Source: Straminergon stramineum (Eukaryota; Streptophyta; Bryopsida; Hypnales; Calliergonaceae). From it: a DNA stretch of 64,000 bases. Both the position numbers and the translations under genes were made by a program. Below the pieces are notes generated by a model, which was not told the DNA's origin, did not search any database, and saw only the letters and a list, made by a program, of their open reading frames with translations. The stretch covers positions 5,148,501-5,212,500 of the forward strand of contig OY987273.1 of assembly GCA_963920665.1 (NCBI GenBank), read 5' to 3'. This document shows, one piece after another, positions 57,672 to 64,000 of this stretch (its first letter is position 1; each line of letters begins with the position of its first letter).

Positions 57672-58265
57672 TTCTACCAAGTGATGGTGCACGCTTGACA
57701 TTTGCCAAGACATATTGATCAAGAGTTTGGAATATACGGTGCAATCTAGTTGCATTGAACTTTGCTGTGCTATTTTTCCAAGGAATGTAGCCAGATTTCT
57801 CAAATTCCTCCTTTAGAGATTCCATCTGCGACCCCTCCAAGAATGTCATGAGGTTCTTGAGATCAAACTTACCGTAATAAGAATTTACGTTGATTACAAT
57901 GGAGTGACAATGATCTTTTTGGTTTCCATTCTCATCAACTTCACAGAGCACAATGACAACATAATTACTTTGGTGATCCTCAATCACTGTCACCTTCTCT
58001 TTCATATTCTAAGGTAGGTAGCCTGTTTTGCCCTATATTCGGTATCTAAGATAGACATAGTTCTTCCAACGATTCACACCAAAGGTCCAAGTGCTTATAT
58101 GGTCCTTAAACTCCCATAGCATTCCGAAGCTATCTACCATTTCATCGATGAAGCGCTCATCGTTCATGGGGTTAATAAAGGGCTGAAGATGATGCTCTGT
58201 CACGGAATAATCATAGAGGTATTGCTTCTCTATCTTTTAATCTTGCCAAGTGATTTGTGTGTATC
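57672..58265 (-). pseudogene. ParB-like gene copy 2, proximal (N-terminal) part
   Basis: The minus strand reads in one frame from about 58255: KQYLYDYSVTEHHLQPFINP, MLWEFKDHISTWTFG, MKEKVTVIEDHQSNYVVIVL (start at 58005 is an internal Met), NSYYGKFDLKNLMTFLEGSQ, NATRLHRIFQTLDQYVLANV, ending KRAPSLGR at the CACTA-2 border. Two TAG-type stops near 58010-58030 and one near 58230 interrupt it. The true start is probably just above 58260. The distal part continues at 51807, on the other side of the insertion. The frame that continues into the element's TIR is accidental. Confidence 0.6.
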
Positions 58266-58279
58266 TCTTAGAAATTGAT

Positions 58280-58968
58280 CTATCGTCGATCTAACGATAA
58301 GTTCATTTGGATTACTGGAGGAGAAATTGCACTGGTCATACAATTGGATGACGTTTTTTTAAATGTTCTACAAAAATCATCGACTCGATGACAGCTGCAT
58401 TTAGGTGAGGTTGTTGGCTAAAATTATTGTGAAGATACATAGACCTCTATGAACATTAACACTCATTTGCGACTATATTAACGATTTGTTCTTCTGACAT
58501 CTCTTTTCAAGCATGAAATTAGTCATTTTTCATACCAGTGACGTCCAAATGTTTCTTTTTGATCATTAATTTTGTGCTGTTTTCTCTTTTGATTGGTGGA
58601 ATTATCTTTAAATCCTTCTGAAGGTATCAATCATACCGGTAGGGACTAGCACTTATTGGCAAAGTTTTCTTAAATTTTTGGTATGTCATTCCATAAATTT
58701 GTTATTTGAGATTTTATCGTCGACTCAACGATAAGGTGGATGACTCAGGGGACGGTGGTTTTTTTGTTAATTAAATTTTCTCTATTATTCCTTGGTGGGA
58801 ATGTAGGAATTAGAATTTGGAAGTTATCAAGCTTTTCTTTAGATTGTCATTGATGACTGTATCCTCGAGTCGACGATACATTTCTTCTATGATCAAAACC
58901 CTAAACATGTAGACTCTACATAATAATTTGTTCACTAGGTTTGTAGTGTATCCTTGACTGGATGATAC
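58280..58968. repeat. Cluster of 19-21-bp quasi-palindromes upstream of the copy-2 gene
   Basis: Five members lie here: 58280-58300 (TATCGTCGATCTAACGATA core), 58377-58391 (TCATCGACTCGATGA), 58714-58734 (TATCGTCGACTCAACGATA core), 58859-58879 (TATCCTCGAGTCGACGATA core) and 58948-58968 (TATCCTTGACTGGATGATA core). Three more lie in introns of the same gene (49248, 50758, 50904). I saw none elsewhere in the window. Confidence 0.85.
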
Positions 58969-58969
58969 A

Positions 58970-59845
58970 TGTCTTAGAATAAACTAAACCCTAAAATTGG
59001 AGAATGTGCAAACAAAAACTATATACTAAGACTGAACTGAGATTCTAAAACCCTAAATCGTAGACTAATTTGTATAAAATAGAATACCTAAAACCTCACT
59101 TTGCTGGAGACTTCCTGAATGGTCTTGGAGATTGAAATTGCACTTCTTCCTAATTAGAGTACAAACCTGCAAGCATAGAAAAGGAATCTCAAAAATTTTG
59201 AAAAACTCAAAACTCTGTGGTAGAAGTCGATGATTACTCACAAAAGTAGAACTACAAATTCCAAACCCAATAGCCGAAACCCAATTCTTAAACAACAACT
59301 CTATTGTGTGAATGCGCCACCACAAGAGAATGAGAGAAATGGGAAAAAGCTTTTGGAAAAAATTCATTGTACAACAATCAAGCAAAAACAATTGTCGAGT
59401 AAGCTAATTCTTAGAAGAAAACTAGCAATATTAGCAAAACTCCAAAGCAATGCAACAAATACTAGCAAGAACATTGAGAAATCTAGCAAAAAGCTCAAAA
59501 ATTTGTGATAATTGTACCGTAATTGTGAGCTCTTTGAAGTGGCGTGTAGAGCACAAACTCCACACTTGAAGCAACAACTTGAACTCCAACTCTATCCACA
59601 CTCCACACGAAAAGAGGAACCTAAAAATGTAAAGACAAACACTATTGTTCATTGCACGCAGGGAGAGAGAAGACCTTCCTAAGCTACACTGAGCTGCCAA
59701 ATGAGGTTCGGACTCCACCGAACCAACCGCGCCAATTCCAAACCTCAAGTGCAATAAACAGGTCTGTTAATTCTTCTGCACTTGAACTAACGCCGAACCT
59801 AGACGTTCGGAACTTAACATGAGGTGCAGTAATTCTAAAACTTCT
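58970..59845. other. No supported gene
   Basis: Flank of the copy-2 gene. Open frames of 92-108 codons on both strands (59065-59754) have no recognisable features and overlap each other. No repeat was found. Confidence 0.45.
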
Positions 59846-59849
59846 TTAA

Positions 59850-60490
59850 CCCCTAAATGCCCAAGGCTTGTTTTAAGTTTTGGGGTATTTGCTCTTGGTT
59901 GAAGAAAATGTCAATATTTTGATAAGTTGTATCAATTTTTTTGAACTGTAACTGTACAAATTTGAAGTAGACACGTTATAGATCACATAGGGGAAAAAAT
60001 CACTTATGGAGTGAAAGATTATAATGTTTGACTACAAGGGTGTTAAAACTACAAAATTGATGTGATGCCTTTCAATCCTCTTTTCACAAGTCAAATCTAA
60101 AAAGTTTGACAGGTGACCAAAAAAATATGAGGTTAAAAGGGCCTAACATGCATAACCCCAATCAATTTATGGCTTCTCAAAATCTGCTATACAATTCTTT
60201 TAAATGAATTCTGAATGTCATTATTTCTCAAAGATCTAGTGTATTTGAGGCTCATTTCCAAGAGCCCTCAACACTACGGAAAGTCAAGATTGCAATGGGT
60301 ACCCTTGCACAAAATCTTGGATATAAAAATCAATATCATTCATTTTCAAAATCAGATTTGTAATGCTAAAACTAGACTTCAAAGAGAACTTCCCCAAAAT
60401 ACAAGCTTCTCAAAATAGCAAATTTTTAGGGTTTTCTTTAACTCCAAATTTTTGCAAACATAGCATTTTGGTCCCTGGGGCATTTAGGGG
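59850..60490. mobile_element. TTAA-flanked MITE, copy 2
   Basis: Bordered by TTAA at 59846-59849 and 60491-60494. TIRs are CCCCTAAATGCCC at both ends, diverging after 13 bp. The 641-bp interior matches copy 1 (17024-17658) along its length, including an exact shared stretch starting GTGTATTTGAGGCTCATTTC (17408 and 60239). No coding capacity. Confidence 0.9.
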
Positions 60491-60494
60491 TTAA

Positions 60495-60674
60495 CCTTTG
60501 AATGCCAGGATGGTGACCATGGAAATCAACCATTTTCAAACCGTGTGATATCATCCACATTAGATCTTTCCTTTCCACCCCTAATTTTGAGGATGAATAG
60601 TTGCAATTTTGACCTACAGGGGAAAATTCCTTGTCATTCAATGGACAATAAACATCCATCGCAATGTTTAGGGG
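60495..60674. mobile_element. Possible 180-bp TTAA-bounded element sharing a border with the MITE
   Basis: It begins right after the TTAA at 60491-60494 (CCTTTGAATGCC) and ends TGTTTAGGGG before TTAA at 60675-60678. The inverted repeat is weak. GACCATGGAAAT occurs both inside (about 60517) and just outside (about 60709). Confidence 0.4.
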
Positions 60675-60931
60675 TTAATTCTCTATTCCTTGTAAGATGT
60701 ACTACTGACCATGGAAATTTTGAAAATGCATTACATAATGAATTTGTAAGAAAATGAAAGTGCTCATTCAATGTCAACTCATTTTGTATGATTTATGCTT
60801 TTTGACAAAGAATCTTTGGAGTATTTCAAATTTTCCTTTTGTTCTACATTGAATGAAAAATTTGTTAGCACTAGCTAAAAAAAATGGCAACATTGTTTTC
60901 TTAAGTCATCTAGAAAGTTTAAGGCCCTTAA

Positions 60932-63247
60932 CCCCTTAATGCCTCAGGGTTTGGAGAGACTCACCATCTACTTCACCATATTTTTGATGAAAGGAGAATA
61001 CAATAGGCTTTAGGCCCACAATGAGAGACTATATTGAAGGCAAAAGAATTTCCTACCATACATATTGTAGTTAAGTACATTTTCCAAATGTCAAAACACC
61101 AAGTGAAAAAAAATGTTGAACATGATAAATTGGGAAGTGTAGGGTGGTTCTAAAATAAGTTGTTCATATACCATGGAGTCAATCCATATTATTGGGTAGT
61201 GAGATACAAACTTGGAGAACAAGTCAAGTGTACCTAGAGAAAGGCCATTGTGACAAAATTGATGGCCTCTAGTCATTACTCATCGGACTAAGTAGTGTAC
61301 ACAATTCAAATGTCAGTTGCAGGGTTCGAGTGTTAGTTTTAAGATTTAGAGATAAACTTTGAAATACCATATCGTGTTTAGGCACAGAATTTCCAATGCC
61401 AAATGAATATTTCTATTTACTCCTAATTGCCCAATCAACTATTCATGGTTGATATAAAATTTCAGGCTTGACATTGTGTAGGCAATGAAATACCCTTCAC
61501 TATTTCAAAAAATATTATAGGCAATTTTGAAGGGTTACTATTAAAAACTTTTTTTTTCACTAAAACATGGTAAATATTTAATTTGCAAGAGGTCCTAAAA
61601 GGCATATATGTACCATTAAAAGTTGGGTATAATACATTTGCAAAACAAACATTCATATTTGTTGTGATCTTCAATCCAAACATCCTTCCACCTTTCTACT
61701 TTATTCTTCTTCATCTAGGACCTAGGCTTCCTCCCCATCCTACAATTAGAAATAAAACATATCGATGAAAAAACTTTTCAAACATTCATTACAAGAGTAA
61801 TTTCACCAATATATCTTTCTAAACGTTCTCACATGTTCTATGGTTTGCATGAATTAATATTTTATAGGGGCACGTGTATAGGTAAGTGAAAACATTGACA
61901 TGCATGTCATCAAAATGTAAAAAGGTATGATGCTAGGATGTGCTTCAAAACATCTTGTGATGCTACAAGGTTTGTCATAGCAACACTCAACCGAGGCATT
62001 CCCCTATAATTTAGAAACATAGCTTCTATTGTGGGGACTTCAAAACATCTTGACATGCTATAAAGTAACATCATAGTAAGTTGTAGTTGAGGTCCCCATC
62101 AACTTCATTAGCATTGTTTCTAAATGAACCTTTCTTCAAAATCAGTGTGGGAACATCCTTTAATAATGAATTGTCCATCATGAATCCTCAAAGGATATGG
62201 GATAATTTGAAGATGAGAGCTTGATCACTCATTGTCAAAATGCAGGAATTGTGCTCAAAGTAGAATTTTAGTCCTCATTTTAGCATAATAGAATACCTTC
62301 TTTCAAAAAACTTTGAACTAAAAAAAAGTGGTTAATTAAGCTAAGTTTAATCTCTAAATTTTCTTTTGAGGTTTTGAGGCTCCAAATGTCAAAGTTATGG
62401 ACAAGTTCTAGAGAGGGATTGGAAGAGTTAGACATTTTTTTGGACAATTAAAAACATTCTCTTTGATATGTGTCCATAAATTTTTATTGGAGTCTTCAAA
62501 TCTCAAATCCATTTTTGTAAATGAAATTTGGCTTGATTTCACAAATTTTTAAAGATCAAAGTTTTTTGGGAAAAATTATTCTACTATGCCTTAAATGAGG
62601 TTTGAAATTCTACTTTGAGATTATTTCAAATTATTGTGAAATTCTTAAGAGAAAAATGAAAAAAACTCTTACTTATCGTGAATAGACTCAAAAAATCTGA
62701 AATTTTCACCATATTAGTACCATTATATTTCAGTGCATAAGAGCATGGTATAAATGAAAGTTATCATGCTATTCTAAAATTAGAAAATCAACAAACTAGG
62801 CACAAAGTTCATATTCCCAAGAAAATCTAAAAAACAATTTGGACCCTTTTCATTTGTTTCAGAAAAATCATTGAAACTTGAGGACTAGGCATGCACTGAT
62901 CTTGTATTAGAAGACTAGGGTTGTAATGGAGTTGCTATAATTGTTGCATACCAGCTACATTGGTCACCCTCCATGGAACCTCTACAACTCATTCAAGTAT
63001 TCTCCCTCACCCCAATGTATGTCTAAACCCTTGTATTGTATTCTTGGTAGAATACAAGCTTTGCATAGGCACAAAATCTTTAATTTTGCTGATTTTATTT
63101 ATTTTTAAATTGCTAAATTTTCAACTTCCTCTTGCCCCCAAATTTATAGTTCAACATATTTCATATTCATTCCATTTGTATTATGTAAATGCAACTAGAA
63201 CACAATCCATAGGGCTAGCCATTTCTGGTCATGTCGGCGTTAAAGGG
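60932..63247. mobile_element. Candidate 2.3-kb TTAA element with piggyBac-like ends
   Basis: TTAA at 60928-60931 and 63248-63251. The 5' end CCCCTTAATGCC matches the 3' end, read on the other strand (CCCTTTAACGCC), at 10 of 12 bp. The interior is A+T-rich and carries no recognisable transposase. It is a relative of the shorter MITEs by its ends (CCCCTWAATGCC), but the interior is different. Confidence 0.55.
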
Positions 63248-63251
63248 TTAA

Positions 63252-64000
63252 TACCATAAAGAACTAATGAGAATAGCTATTTTTGTTGCATAACACAAAT
63301 CACAAAAAATATAAATCAAAATCTAATGTGGTTTGTTCCACAAAAATAGTATACAAACATATGTTGACTATGTATGCAAATTGTAAAGTATTTGCCCTTA
63401 TAGAGAAAGAATAAATAAATTTAGAATCTTATATTTTTCAATTTCTGAATTTGAACATTAGATCATGTTGTAAACAAAATTTTGCACAACTAATTTATAA
63501 TCTATATTTGTAGTTGCAAACAAATTAAATTGATGATGTCCAAATTTTATTAGAGACACTCCATTTTCTTATATAATTGTATAATAATTATATAGAGGTA
63601 TGGTCAAACTTGAAAAATAATTGAAACCACTAACAACTCTTACTTATTGAAATGCATCTATAACACTCTAATTTGTCCAGTTACATTGTTGTAGAAAAAG
63701 ATGTTGAGCATGTTTTTGTAATCAAAATGTACTTTATCCATTTTTTTCCTACTTTCGTGAACCCTCAAATGTATTTATACATAGGATTAGTTTTGGGGAT
63801 CATAGAGAAGAATTGCACTTCCTAGTCCTTTGTGCTTTTGAATCCTTAATCTATAAGTTTGTGGGAAACAAAAATGAAATATTCCTAAACAATGGCTACA
63901 CTTTTTTTTTTGAACTCATGGATTTAAGTTGTTGGAATCAAGTTGAGAAAAAACATGTAGAAGTTAGTAATTATTTGAAGATTTGAAATTCAAAAGAATA
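63252..64000. other. A+T-rich, no gene seen
   Basis: No supported coding region, repeat or RNA gene to the window end. Confidence 0.5.

Overview
This window looks like nuclear DNA from a large, transposon-rich plant genome. I see no intact housekeeping gene. Almost every coding signal is a decayed transposon gene or a domain carried next to one. The plant assignment rests on two CACTA (En/Spm) elements with the plant-type protein set (Transposase_21, DUF4218, DUF4216, Transposase_24-like), on A+T-rich introns with GT..AG borders, and on phosphatase domains with a D-L-N active-site signature. I cannot name the species. The number of unfamiliar TE gene families makes me suspect a seed-free plant or a relative, but that is only an impression.

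Layout. 1-15.4 kb: a broken minus-strand gene runs from about 14.4 kb to 3.7 kb. It has a ParB/DGQHR-like segment, a possible methylase-like segment and an NLI/FCP1-type phosphatase-like domain. It is split by copies of a 3.5-kb repeat (A at 1-3.5, B at 7.5-11.0, C at 11.0-13.0 kb) that carries its own coiled-coil, gag-like minus-strand gene. A 20-bp perfect palindrome, CATTGGGAGATCTCCCAATG, recurs about 17 times in and around this gene. 16.5-24 kb: a 635-bp TTAA-flanked MITE, a protein-kinase pseudogene, and a Gly/Ser/Tyr-tailed gene of an unrecognised family. 24.16-39.68 kb: CACTA-1, about 15.5 kb, with TSD TAT. It has a plus-strand TNP2-type transposase and a minus-strand Transposase_24-like gene that sits together with a second phosphatase-like domain. 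41.3-44.8 kb: a plus-strand pseudogene of the same family as the 22-kb gene, here with coiled coils and a RING-like cluster. 45.6-58.3 kb: a second ParB-like/methylase-like gene followed by a third phosphatase-like domain. It is split by CACTA-2, a 5,864-bp non-autonomous element with 26/28-bp TIRs and TSD TTC. Its introns and 5' flank carry a different 19-21-bp quasi-palindrome (core TATCGTCGAGTCAACGATA). 59.8-63.3 kb: a cluster of TTAA-bounded, CCCC-starting elements resembling piggyBac-type MITEs.

How it fits together. The most unusual pattern is a repeated gene association: ParB-like plus methylase-like protein, then an NLI-phosphatase-like domain with its second catalytic Asp replaced. 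It occurs twice, and each copy has its own private family of short palindromes in its introns and upstream region. The phosphatase-like domain occurs a third time inside a CACTA element. The copies here are degraded, and the premature stops I checked can mostly be explained by single C-to-T or G-to-A changes. These are therefore fossils of systems that may be intact elsewhere in the genome.
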